Positions 1 to 10,425 of a DNA stretch of 64,000 nucleotides are shown here, piece by piece; the stretch's first letter is position 1; every line of letters begins with the position of its first letter. The notes below the pieces were generated by a model. The model was given only the letters and a program-made list of their open reading frames with translations. It ran no database searches and was not told the origin of the DNA. The stretch spans positions 248,001 through 312,000 of the forward strand of contig VZSF01000718.1 in the NCBI GenBank assembly GCA_013398295.1. The letters are read 5' to 3'. A program made the position numbers and the translations under genes. Source of the stretch: Chionis minor (lineage: Eukaryota > Chordata > Aves > Charadriiformes > Chionididae).

Positions 1-2030
1 TAAACACGTGCCCGGAGCTTTCTGGCTGCTGTTGGAGTGTGTGCATGTTCAGTAATGGGTGCTGAGTGGGAGCACTGCCTGCCCATAATCTCTACCAAGT
101 ATCTCACTTGGCTTTTTGCAGTGTCTGTATCCAGCACTGCCATAACATGTACGTATTTAAAATCTGCCTTGACTCAGGATAGGTCTTGAACCACAGCGCA
201 CACAAGCATGTTGAAATAAGGGCAGGCGGGTGCAAAGTGAGGTTTCATGAACCTTGCTTTTCTGAGAACAGCTTTGGAGAGCAGCACAACGTCGTGCATA
301 GTACAAACTTAGGGCAGGGAAGGATCTTGAATAATGGTACAAATAGTGACAGAATGAATGCAGGTCATTACTGACCCCTAATAGCATAACCCAATCCTAG
401 AGGGTTCAAGGAAAGAGCATCTCTAACGTGTCTCTTCTACACTTCAGTCGTTGGAGAGCTACTATCCAACTGACATCGCTGTTCATACAGAGCATCTCTA
501 TTTTCCTCAGTGTATGTGGAGAAACAGAAGACTGAAAGGGCACAGGTCCTGAAAGCCTGTCTGCTATTCCTGCCTGCGTCATTTAAGCTGGTAAAATAGA
601 CTGCCACTTTATGCAAAATTTGCCTCTCTGTAAAAGCCTTCTCCGTCTTTCAAGACTGCTCTGGTACTCCCCATTCTCTCCCCTTTATAATCAACTAGAC
701 CAATTTCTTTGCATAAGTCACAGCAGGGAAAAGACTTTCATGCAGGTTGAAGAACTCATGGATTTCAGTCTGGTTTGTCTGATCTGGGGTAGTTGAACTG
801 AGGATTTGAGGGCTTGGGTTCTTCCCTTCTGCTGGTAGCAATAACCCATGAAATCTGTTGATAAATGAAGTGTTGTGTACTGCCATCTTCCCTCTCGATT
901 CTGGCTAGCACAGAGATAGAAGCAGCATAAAGTTTCCAGTTTCAACCTGTCCTTAAAAAGGAGAGACTGTGCAACAGCCTACTGATTAATCACAGGCACT
1001 CATGTGATGAAAATTTCTCAGGGGATGGGAAAGGTTAGTTTGCTTTTAACAATCTTAAAATAGCCTCATTTCAAAGAACGTTTCCATGATTTGATTTTTT
1101 TTTTGAGTCAAGGATGCGTAAGCACTTGCAGCATTTGTGTGCGTGCATTACAGTTTGCATTTTACTTGCATGATGTGATCTGGGTTTTTCATCTGAGAAG
1201 ATCTTTGCTCCCTTCAGTGCACCCAGGAGCAGACTGAGACTGTAATGAGAGAGACTGTCTCCTGCTGAATCACAGCTTCATCTGTCACAGGAGCTGGCAG
1301 ATGCCACGTGAAAGAGGTGGGGAAGTTTGCAGGAAGGAGAAGGCAAGGATCTGCGAGGCACCTGTGAGAGAAAATCTACTTAAGCACACACCGTTATGAA
1401 AAGTGACTTATTCTGGTGTATCGCTGTGCTAATAGACTGTGGGGTGACTGGAGAAGTGTCGAGTATGTGCAACTGCGAAGGAAGTCAATGGACTCATTGC
1501 TGTGAGCGTGCTGAATAGTCAGGCCTCAGTTGTCTCAAACTGGGCACCTAAATAAAGAGCACTTTTGAATTTATCTTCCCTTTGTCATAAAGTGCCAATA
1601 ATACTCCTGGTGTCTTAGGATGCTGTAAAAAATGCATGCTTTGTGAGGAAAAACTCAGGCACTGAGTGGTGCAGGGACCCATGAGTGAACTGGTTGTGTT
1701 TTCAGAGTATTCTGTGAAACGACAGTGAGTGTCAGAAAGAAAAAAGAAAAAAAAAGTATTAAATGACCACATTTAATAAGCGCCAACCATTTTGGGCACT
1801 GAAGGAGGCTGTGCTCTTATGGAAAACTTGCAGGGTGATCATGTAATTAAGAACTGCATCACAGTGAAGTCACAGGCGGGTTGGGGGAGGGCAAGCGAGC
1901 ACAAGTGGCACAACCAGTAACAGCTCTGGAAAGTCTAGTGTTTGCATGCCTAACTTCATAACCTTAACGTTTTTGTCGTGCAAACCTGCATAATTGATCT
2001 TTGAATGTGAATCTGTAGTGAGATGGGGGG
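1..2030. other. single-copy DNA, no gene seen
   Basis: No recognisable gene, RNA gene or transposon. The open frames here are short (76 codons or fewer up to about 1.95 kb) and read like chance frames on both strands. The only low-complexity pieces are a short T run near 1093-1104 and an A-rich stretch near 1738-1756. Everything else is AT-rich unique-looking sequence. Confidence 0.6.
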
Positions 2031-2405
2031 TGGGCAGGGGCAGGGGAGCGAAAGCCAAGGAGCGAAGCTTTGCGTTGTTCGGGTAGGAAGCAGCGCGCTC
2101 GATAAGCGGAGCGGTCTCGCTGCTGCCTGGTGCGGCAAGTCAGCACATGTGAACCACGCCAGTTCGCCGTTGCCTGCAGTGCTTGTGGCAAAGATGACAA
2201 ACCAGCCTTTGTGCGAGCGAGAAACCAGCAAGGCGCAATGCAGAATGGAAATTTGGTGCTGTTGGGACTGTAGGCGTCTGCGGGCTCCGCGTCTCTCTGT
2301 TCCTGCGGGTGGGACGGTGTTGTACGGGGTGGAGGGGGCGGGAATAGTCTGAGCTGCAAGTCAGCTTTCTGAGGCACCCGAGTGGGTTAGAGACGTTGCG
2401 TTGTA
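2031..2405. promoter_or_regulatory. CpG island, candidate promoter
   Basis: I hand-count about 28 CpG dinucleotides between 2041 and 2400. The flanks are strongly CpG-poor, as usual for bird DNA: roughly five in the preceding 240 bases. The block is also richer in G+C than its surroundings. CpG islands in vertebrates usually mark unmethylated promoters, or sometimes enhancers or exons of CpG-rich genes. No TATA box or clear transcription start can be fixed by eye, and direction is unknown. Open frames cross it on both strands, as expected from the loss of stop codons in GC-rich DNA, and none resembles a known protein. The plus-strand exon-like segment at 3028-3105 lies about 0.65 kb downstream. 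Confidence 0.55.
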
Positions 2406-2513
2406 CGCTGCAAGGAAGCCTGGCACCCTGCAGGATCTTACAACTCAAACTTCTGTTTTTCTGGCTCATACCATGTGATTTTGGGTGACCAAAGTGGCGG
2501 CTTCTTTTAGTGG

Positions 2514-2542
2514 TTTTTTTTTAAAAAAAAAAAAAAAAAAAA
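2514..2542. repeat. T9-A20 homopolymer junction
   Basis: A run of nine T followed directly by twenty A. This is simple sequence. No transposon body is visible on either side, so it is not called as a retroposon tail. Confidence 0.85.
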
Positions 2543-3027
2543 TAGTTTGGAGTCTGGTCTGTACTGTGCTAAGAGCTTTCCAGTTAAAGAATGTGAAGCA
2601 GCTTTTTAATGGGTGTATATTAAACCTTACTGTCCTTTACAGGTAACACAAAGCAGAGTCAGAACATAAACAAGAGATCCCGTGTCTGTCAGCACTGTTA
2701 CTCTGTTTTATTTTAAACCTAATTATACTTGAAAGGTGTAGGGGAAATTGAGAACTTGACTTTTGGCACTTATCAGCACAATCTTAATTAACCATCACCA
2801 CCCCTTTTCGTGCACTTCTGTGAAGAGCTCCAGTCCCGTGATAATCACTTCCCTCATCTTACTGAGAGTTAATACTCTCAAGTTAATTTCTCTTAACTTT
2901 ATAACCCAGTGTATCTTCGCTTTAAAAATAAGTGAGTAAAACACATCTCAAAACTGTTCAGAGGGCCCCCTGCATGCCAGAGCAAAAACTCATCAAGTCA
3001 TTGTCTTCCTTCTCTGACTCTTAGCAG
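2543..3027. other. unique sequence, no gene seen
   Basis: Nothing recognisable between the A run and the exon-like segment. Bases 3001-3027 form a pyrimidine-rich stretch ending in CAG, which is the candidate splice acceptor of the next feature. Confidence 0.5.
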
Positions 3028-3105
3028 GAGACTTCAGGGAAATGTATAAAACTCTGGAGTGCTTGCAATGGGAGTGATAGGATATTAGGAAATGTCCTTG
3101 TGCAG
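3028..3105 (+). other. candidate 78-bp exon
   Basis: A pyrimidine-rich tract ends in TTAGCAG just before 3028, and a strong donor (CAG then GTAAGC) follows 3105. The segment is exactly 26 codons long. Only one of its three frames is open: it begins ETSGKCIKLW and ends GNVLVQ, with no stop. The other two frames stop inside. Such a segment is a symmetrical phase 0-0 exon in form. The peptide matches nothing I recognise. Chance occurrence is quite possible in 64 kb, and RNA evidence is the only real test. Confidence 0.22.
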
Positions 3106-4525
3106 GTAAGCGAGATTGGATGCGCAGGATGCACAGAAGGCATGCAAGGAAGAAACTGCATACGACTTTTACTTGCTAAATGAGGTGTTTGTAGGTGAAC
3201 CCTTTGTTAAATAGGAACTGAAATTTTTTCGTCATTTGTACTGACAGAGTGCAAGGAGATATAAGGCATAAAGGCAGTCACTGAACAGTCAGCAATGTGG
3301 CAGTCAGAGAAATTTTATGAGTATGAATAACAAGGAAATGTTAAGTTTTTTGAAAAATTCTGTTTATCAGTCTTATAACAACTTTTAAAATTAAACATAA
3401 CAGGCTTGATAAATTATCAGATAGAGTTCTGAAAAGTTATTTTATTAATTTTTTTGTTGGGGTTTTTTTGTAACTATCACATTGGGTTTTTTGGAAGGAA
3501 AGGGGAGAGGACTGTTAGAGGGGGTCAATTAAACACTGTGAGAAGTCTAAAGAAAAGAAAAAAACCCGCAACCATTTCCTGTGCCCATTAATATTATTGT
3601 ATTAATAAAAGCTGGTTTGGTGCCCATACTGCCTGTCCCCAACACAATGTTGATGACATTTTGAGAGAAGTGGGTAAACATTTATACTGTGCTCTGAGAA
3701 AAGGTTACACGAAAGCCTTTTGATGGAACTTGGATTTGCAGTTTTGGTTTTGCTTCTTTAAACAGAAAAAACAGATCAGATGTATCTGTGAGAGGTTTTC
3801 TTCTTTGGGCTTAATGGAACAAAGTAAAGCCGGTGACAAGTGCTGTAGGTATATCAAACAGGTTTTGTATCACTGCTTCTAGACTTAAATATATGCATGT
3901 TTATTTAAGAATATATTCGTATTCTTTAGCATACAAATAGTAAGAGGGTCTGCAAGATGTGGTGCTGCTTGTGGTTGTAACTTTAAGAAAAATCCATTCA
4001 TATTCCAGGACACAAGCGAACAGAGTGTACGCTTAGCTTGCTGAACTGGAAGGGGCACATCCTGTGACTGGTTTCCTGCGGTCTCCAGAGGACAGTGGTC
4101 TTTTCCATTGTCATTTTGCCTGTCGGTGTAAAACAGAGATTATCTGCTGTCTGCCATTTCCTCTTCTACCTCCCTCTCTGTTTCTTTCTGGGGAGAGGGG
4201 GAAATAAATTCTCTCTCTGGCTTGTGCAGATGTTAGCACTGCATGGAGCTTCTCTTATTCCAGCTGTAGGAAACATTTCCCAAATGGACTGTATGGTCCT
4301 TTAGTCTTATTCTGTCTTTTTGTTTGTTTTTGTTTAAGATTGTTAATGTGCTGGTTTTGTACTGGTTCACTGCAATAGTGTGTGTTTGTACTCATTTTGT
4401 GATTCATTTTGGAGGCACTCATCTGTTAAAACAGCACGGGAAGGAAAAATTATTCAATTAAAAAATGTATGAAAAAACGTAAGAAGCTCTAGTACACTTG
4501 CATTAAAGTCCAGGAAAGATACTTT
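3106..4525. other. AT-rich unique sequence, no gene seen
   Basis: AT-rich sequence with scattered short T runs, for example near 3446-3475. The open frame at 4095-4304 (69 codons) resembles no known protein. No repeat family is recognisable. Confidence 0.5.
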
Positions 4526-4526
4526 T

Positions 4527-4563
4527 AAGCAAGATTACAATAGTGCATATTGTAATCTTACTT
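4527..4563. repeat. perfect 12-bp hairpin, 5-nt loop
   Basis: AAGATTACAATA at 4531-4542 is followed by the loop GTGCA and then by its exact reverse complement at 4548-4559. After one mismatch the pairing continues three more bases outward (4527-4529 with 4561-4563). The same stem forms on either strand as a cruciform or an RNA hairpin. The stem is too short for a typical microRNA precursor, and I recognise no microRNA sequence. Confidence 0.9.
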
Positions 4564-4607
4564 TGTGAATACTTTGTACAATTTCACTTTGTAAATATTG
4601 TACTGTT
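4559..4607. repeat. imperfect tandem repeat beside the hairpin
   Basis: Two imperfect copies of an ACTTTGT...TTGTAC unit of about 22-25 bp lie end to end, directly abutting the hairpin. The copies differ by substitutions and a small gap. Together with the hairpin this makes an 80-bp patch of repeated, foldable AT-rich sequence. It may have arisen by replication slippage. Confidence 0.5.
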
Positions 4608-4610
4608 GTG

Positions 4611-6675
4611 TGACCAGAGCATCCCTGCCACAAAAACGCTGTGAAAAGATGATGGATGCCCACGATATTGAGGGTTTCACTACTTTAGTAACTGAAATTT
4701 TCTACCATCTGCCATCCGTTGTTTTATTAAGACTGCTTTCATTCTACCTGGGGAGCACAATGAAGCCCAGACTTCAATCTTGTTGTGTCTCAGAACAATG
4801 AAAATCTTGCTTGCAAAACTTCACTGAAGTCTACAAGAAAGAGATGCCAGGTCTGTATGTTGTCTACAGGATAAAAAGGATTGAAAAAAAGGGATTTCAA
4901 TTTATCTGTATGTGTTTCTCCTTACCTTTTCTCCCACCAGTCCACTGGCCTACAATATCAATGTACTGTTTCCATTCCCAAAAACTGCTGCCACCCAGCC
5001 TAACTGGAGTATTCAACCACTGCTCTGTTGGAGAGGTCAAGGAGTGAACCGGCATGAAACCCACATTGACTGTGTTCAGGGAAAAAGTGATTTGGCAGAA
5101 CAGGCTGGGGAGATGTAGCTTGTGCTGCTCAATCTTTAAAGAAAGACTAGTATTTATCCACAAAACAAGGGATCTCAGCACCAGCCACGAGCCCAGAAAT
5201 AACCAGTTCTTGCAGTTTTTTATCCTTTCTGTGCTTACTTGCAAGCAAATTGCATTTTAGTAGTGTATCTCCTGATTTTTAGAGTGCACAGAAAGCTGAA
5301 GTGAGAAGTGGAAAGCTTCGTGCTTGCTAATGAAGTGGACAGTAAAGGGATTGTGAACCCTCCTACAAGCCTGCTGAAGTCAGGAAATCAGCAGTGAGGA
5401 AGAAGGTGCTGTTTCTTGCAAACAAAATAACATTGAAGTGGATTGGTAACGTAGGCTTTGCATGGAGGGAAGAAATTAAGATCCACTGACAAAGACTAGA
5501 AATGGTATGTTTGCAATTTTTCTTTTTCTGTGCTCCTTTCCTCCCATCCTCAGTGGAGGTTGGTTCTTCGTTTGGAAACAAAACCTGTTTCTCTACTTGG
5601 GATGGACTGATCCTGTCTGGGAGAGCACAGCTGCAAGCCAGCCCTTTTTTGAAAGGAAAGTGTAACTTGGTGGAGTGCCGCTCTCCTAAGGTAACGGAGA
5701 AACAGCAGTAGTGTCCAGGTGGGCTTGCTTTCCACCCCTCCAGGGTGTGTTACAGGGGTGTTCAGGGAGCAGAGCTGCCTGGAAGTGCTCTCAAGCAGAG
5801 CGTGCAGAAGGCAGAGAGCTCGAGTGGGCGTCTGTCGGAGTGTGAGTGAGGTTAGGAAGAGAATATGGGTGGGTTTTTTTAATAACGGTTGTGAAAAGGT
5901 TCTAGGAGGAGATGGTGGAGACAGAATATACAGCCAGGACAGGAAAGAGTCTGCAGAAGGCAGAAATGTTGAAGCTAAAGCAAAAAACATACCCTTGAAA
6001 CAAGTGTAAAACCCACAGTACAGTGTAATACGGATAAGAGTGGATTGAAGCCAAGAAGTCAAAAAGTTTTAACAAAATCACTGGAGATGCCTTAAGTTCA
6101 TTGACCAGAAAGCTGTTTGGCTGTGTTATAATTAAATGTGGTAATATGCATTTTGATATTTCAAAATGTGCCTGCTTGGAGAGTGGTAGTGCAGATTTTT
6201 TTTTTTTTTTTATCTGGGTTGTCTCTGAAGAGTGGGATAATGATTTTTGCATTGTTCCTGTCTGAGCGTGAGGCTGGTGAGAGGCGCTGAGACATGGACA
6301 GGCTGAACCAAGCTGAGGACACAACAGCTCAGAAAAAGAGGCAGAGAGGTGGCTGCAGGCAGGAGGAGGAGCCCTTGAAGAGGGATTGAACTGGGGAGAG
6401 CAAAGCAGGAGGGAGGTTAATGTCTCATTGAAGTTATAAAGCTGTTCAGCAACCTGTTCTTACACGTACCTTTGCTTTACCAAGCATATACATTTGCAGA
6501 GTGGATACTTGCAAGTACATTGACAAATACACTTGATTAAGAGGGCTAGGAGACTTGGTAGGAGAAGTTTGGACTGGTGGGAGAAAAGATGAGAATCTTT
6601 ATCAGGGAGATGCAATGTGGTACCGAAAGCGAAAGTTGCTGTGCAAGGGCTTCTTCTGAGGTCTGCCTGGGAGAG
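4611..6675. other. no gene seen; 16-nt T run
   Basis: No gene or transposon recognised. A T16 run lies at 6196-6211. A 170-codon open frame on the minus strand (5550-6062) is the longest frame outside CR1. It has no recognisable domain and no family match known to me, so it is treated as chance. Confidence 0.5.
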
Positions 6676-6734
6676 TAAAATTAAATAAAAAAAAATAAAT
6701 AAAAAAAGAAAGGGAAAAAAAAAGAGAGAGAAAG
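6676..6734. repeat. A-rich / GA-rich simple sequence
   Basis: About 59 nt almost entirely of A with some G and a few T, grading into a GAGAGAG end. It is low-complexity polypurine sequence and no transposon body is attached. Confidence 0.85.
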
Positions 6735-7508
6735 GTGCTTTGGTAAAGTGTGAGGGAGGAGATTTGGGCAGTGAAGGAATATCTGAGTTCAGTCACAGTA
6801 GTCAGATGAGACTCACTCAAGCTGTTGCAGTGGTTTTTCAAGACAAGTTGTTGGAGAGAGGTTGTGACAGGCAGGTGAAGTGCTGCCTGCTGGAGAGGGA
6901 TGGGGATTCTCCACGTGGGAAGCAGGAGACAGACTCCTTTCTCCTGCAGCTCTCCAGGGAATAGGAGAGGACCCAGACTTACTGGGTCTGCAGCTTGTTG
7001 CGGGGAGGGTTTGATTAAACTGATAGGAGACACGCTTTAAGACTCGGTTTCACAAATGAATGCATGAGCTGTTTTTTAAGAATCAGACCCTGTTGCAGAA
7101 GGCAGAGTCATCTCTTGTGTCTGTCTGAAGCAGAGGAGGCTTTGGCTTCTGAGGAAATTTTGCCAGCCACAGTGACGGTGGAGCTGTTGTGCCAGCCTCC
7201 CTGTGTGAGAGGGATGAAGTTATGTCAAGGTGAAGAGCAACTTTGCCAAAGCAGAACTGTGGGCCAGGTGCCACAGCGATTTACATAGGAGTTGCTCGGG
7301 ATAAGAAAAGATGGCAACCTCTCTGCCTGCTGGTCCGTATGTGCCGTCTTAGGGAAACGCACACATGGTAAAATGTCAAAACACTTCTGCGTATTTTTAA
7401 CTAGCTCGGAGTGGGAGACGTACAGGCTTAGGGCTCTCGTGTTTGTTCTCAATTGCTTCGTGGTTTTTCCCTTTCTTGGATTAACATCTGGAGGTAGCGG
7501 TTTTTGCA
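6735..7508. other. no gene seen
   Basis: Somewhat more balanced in G+C than its surroundings. Open frames on both strands are 103 codons or shorter, with no recognisable product and no paired splice sites that I would defend. Confidence 0.45.
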
Positions 7509-7561
7509 TTTTGGGTTTTTTGGGTTTGGTTTTTTTTTTGTTTTTTTGTTTGTTTTTTTTT
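7509..7561. repeat. T-rich simple sequence with GGG interruptions
   Basis: Runs of T, four to ten long, broken by G or GGG. It is low-complexity sequence of a type scattered through the window; similar tracts lie near 33356-33395 and 40206-40248. Confidence 0.85.
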
Positions 7562-9117
7562 GGAAGGCTGTGGCCTGCAGCAGAGCGGAGGGGCAGTGAA
7601 TAATGTCAGGGAGTGGGAGACAACTGGAGATGGATTTAGCCATACAACCACCTATCTGCCCATCTCCATTAGGAAAGCAAGTGTAATGGCAGTAAAACAC
7701 ACTTCCCTTTAATCTATTTCTCTACGCCTTTATCTCAAGATAAACTTTAAAATTCAAAGTACCAAATAAAGGAGTTGCATAAAGGGCAGCTATTGCTGTA
7801 CCCTGGAGCATGGTGTGCAGCACAAGAGGAAACTCTTTAGCGAACCTGGAAATCACAGTGAAGAAATAGGACAAATGTTCAAAAATGCTATTAATTAACT
7901 TGCATTATCAGTAACTGCACTGAGTTGGTTTCTCATTTAAATTTTCAATCTAGAGCTCCTTCTGACTGGAGTGTTTCATCATTACTGCTTCAATTTAGCC
8001 TTTGCAATTGGAACGCTTCAAAAATGATGGGCTTTCCTATCTAAGAAAAAGCCACAGCAAGTTCTGGCTTTTAAAGCTTAAAACTCATTCTGATATAAAT
8101 GAGAAAAGTGTAGCTTTGCTATGAATCTTACTTTTTTGAGAAAGTTGGGAGGTTTTCATATTTATTTAGATAGTGATGTTTTAAAATTTGTATACAGTTC
8201 TTTTTGAAATTCCACCTTTTGTTGCTGCAAATGTCATTTTTAGTTCTAAACGAAAAATGATAAATACTTTTCCAGGAGTCTGGAGCTCAAGGATTAATGC
8301 GGTTGAACTAGTTAAATGTTAAATCTATTCAAAGTAAAACTGCACAGAGACTGCAAATGTTCTTGCATGCAAGTAAATCCTTTTTATATTGAGTATAGTT
8401 TGCTAAAGACATAACTGCTCTGCCAGCTTGTTCTGTACAGATAAGTTACGTATGTTATAGACACTCTATCTTACGATGCTATATTTGCTGTCCCTATTAA
8501 TGCTAAGCTGAGATCGAAGTTTAATTCTGCTTTGTATTAAAATGGGAACTAGCCTTTTTAAATGAAAGGGAAGATGCTGTAGAACACAGTATGTTTTATA
8601 CATAGACTTAATATCCTTGATTGGTAGAAACAAAAGTTTCTCAAGAAAATTACATGGGCGATGATAGAAGTTTAAGTATTTCTCTCATCTCCTTCAAGTA
8701 AAATCTCTTCAGACCTCATCTGATAAGAGTCCTCAATGAGCTTTAGTTGAACTTGGTTGCATCTTTGAGATGAAAGTATTGCACATCCCAACACCATCTT
8801 TTTGTACTAGTAAGTACTGTTGAAACTTGTGCTTATCCAATGACTGAGAAGTCTTAATTCTGTCCCTTGATTTAGCAGACTGGCCATCTGTTCCCTCATA
8901 CCTAATTTTAAATAGGAATGTTTTGCAAAACAGTGGTCAGGATGATGTTTTTGTTTCACTTAACTTATACGAACCCACAGATAAAATACTGTGGAAGAAT
9001 CGCCTTGGGATTCCAAGTTCAAGTACTCACAAGTTGGGGAGTGAAACGCATTTACGCTGGGACGAGTTTCAATGCCCTGTGTTCGGCGAATAAAAGGTTC
9101 CTTTTTTTTCCACCCAG
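7562..9117. other. AT-rich unique sequence, no gene seen
   Basis: Mostly AT-rich non-repetitive sequence. Bases 7860-8560 are dense in short homeodomain-like words such as ATTAATTAA, which is common in conserved non-coding DNA but also in any AT-rich sequence. No coding evidence. Confidence 0.45.
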
Positions 9118-9265
9118 CTACATTCTTGGAAGTGACCGGGTTGTTTTGGCTGCAGCTCCTCGGAAAACTCAGCCTGAACTCAGTGCATACAACTTCAGCA
9201 CAAAAGGTCTACAGAGTCACAAAGGTTTCCTAAGCAATGAAGGACAACATGTTGGGAAGCCACAG
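9118..9265 (+). other. candidate 148-bp exon
   Basis: An excellent acceptor (a C and T-only stretch, then CCACCCAG) precedes 9118, and a moderate donor (CAG then GTACCC) follows 9265. A frame open through the whole segment starts with one leftover base and then 49 codons, opening YILGSDRVVLAAAPRKTQ and closing NEGQHVGKPQ. The same frame is open from 8918 to 9310, longer than the candidate exon itself. I recognise no domain. Its phases (2 in, 0 out) do not fit directly after the 3028-3105 candidate. It may be a non-coding RNA exon or chance. Confidence 0.2.
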
Positions 9266-9303
9266 GTACCCCCAAATGTAAATTGCTGCTTTTTTTCTTT
9301 AAG

Positions 9304-9341
9304 ATTTTAAATTTGCACTGTAATTTTAAATTTGCATGTCA
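9304..9341. repeat. 19-bp tandem duplication
   Basis: Two adjacent 19-bp units share the first 14 bases, ATTTTAAATTTGCA, and then diverge. It is a small local slippage duplication with no other known meaning. Confidence 0.75.
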
Positions 9342-9699
9342 GAATTCAGTTTGGGCTATTTCCTTCTTTTCTGCTGGACCATTACGCAGCTTTTTTTCTT
9401 TTTTTTCCTCCTCCATATTAAACAAAAGCCAGAGTTGCTACACCTGGGTCATACCTGTGGCACAACAAATCCAGTAGCTAGTCTCTGACTTAACCAGATC
9501 ATGATGCTTTGGGAAAGGTTTTTAATACCACAGTAGACAGGGAGGAGACAATGAATCTTTTCTTACCTTCTTTGTAATTAGACTGTAGTAAAACCTTACA
9601 CATGATGTTTAATAGCCCTTCTAACACCATGACCAGCAATACAGCAAAGCTAGGTGCTGTTCTGTGTATAACAGAGTACGGAGAAATGGACCTACCTTC
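9342..9699. other. no gene seen
   Basis: A short T-rich stretch lies near 9391-9407. The rest is unique sequence leading into the 5' break of the CR1 copy. The exact start of CR1 is uncertain by a few tens of bases. Confidence 0.45.
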
Positions 9700-10425
9700 C
9701 CGAGCATAAATACAGGCTGGGGGATGAAAAGATTGAGAGCAGCCCTGAGAAGAGGGACTTGGGGGTGTTGGTGCATGAGAAGCTCAACATGCGCTGGCAA
9801 TGTGCACCTGCAGCCCAGCAAGCCAACCACATCCTGGGGTGCATCAAAAGCAGCGTGGCCAGCAGGGCGAGGGAGGGGATTCTGCCCCTCTACTCTGCTC
9901 TGGTGAGACCCCACCTGGAGTGCTGTGTCCAGCTCTGGGGGACCCAACATAAGAAGGACATGGACCTCTTGAAGCAGCGCCAGAGGAGGGCCACAAAGAT
10001 GATCAGAGGGCTGGAGCACCTCTCCTATGAGGACAGGCTGAGAGAGTTGGGGTTGTTCAGCCTGGAGAAGGCTCCAGGCAGAGCTTACAGCAGCTTTCCA
10101 CAACCTGAAGGGGTCCTACAGGAAAGATGGGGAGGCACTCTTTATCAGGGAATGTAGCAATAGGATGAGGGGCAATTGGTTTAAACTGGAAGAGGTTAGG
10201 TTTAGATTAGATATTATGAAGAAATTCTTTACTCTGAGGGTGATGAGAACCCGGAACACGTTGCCCAGGGAAGCTGTGGATGCCCCATCCCTGGAAGTGT
10301 TCAAGGCCAGGTTGGATGGAGCTTTGAGCAACCTGGTCTAGTGGGAGGTGTCTCTGCCCATGGCAAGGGGGTTGCAACTAAATGATTTGTAGGGTCCCTT
10401 CCAACTCAGGTCATTCTATGGTTCC
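9700..10425 (+). mobile_element. CR1 LINE, 5'-truncated
   Basis: Plus-strand CR1 retrotransposon fragment. It holds the last part of ORF2 (the region downstream of the reverse transcriptase active site) and the short 3' untranslated tail ending near GGTCATTCTATGG. CR1 copies by target-primed reverse transcription, which usually leaves 5'-truncated copies like this one. It aligns by eye, base for base over long stretches, with 38080-38814 in this same window, so both belong to one subfamily. A deletion and frameshift near 10065-10100 break ORF2. This copy cannot move by itself. Confidence 0.93.
9759..10341 (+). pseudogene. CR1 ORF2 C-terminal remnant
   Basis: Residues from this stretch (for example LNMRWQCAPAAQQANHILG, then [16 protein letters not shown]) match the C-terminal part of the CR1 ORF2 polyprotein. 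The frame breaks near 10065-10100, where several bases present in the 38.4-kb copy are missing. The family's stop codon follows CAACCTGGTC at 10339-10341 in a different frame. The endonuclease and the reverse transcriptase active site are absent, so no enzyme activity is possible. Confidence 0.85.

Noticed and set aside
1964..2377. 109- and 137-codon frames on both strands of the CpG island
   Set aside because: GC-rich DNA has few stop codons, so frames open by composition alone. The peptides match nothing known.
5550..6062. 170-codon open frame on the minus strand
   Set aside because: Longest frame outside CR1, but leucine/serine/proline-rich with no recognisable domain, no promoter or splice support, and within what chance allows in 64 kb on two strands.
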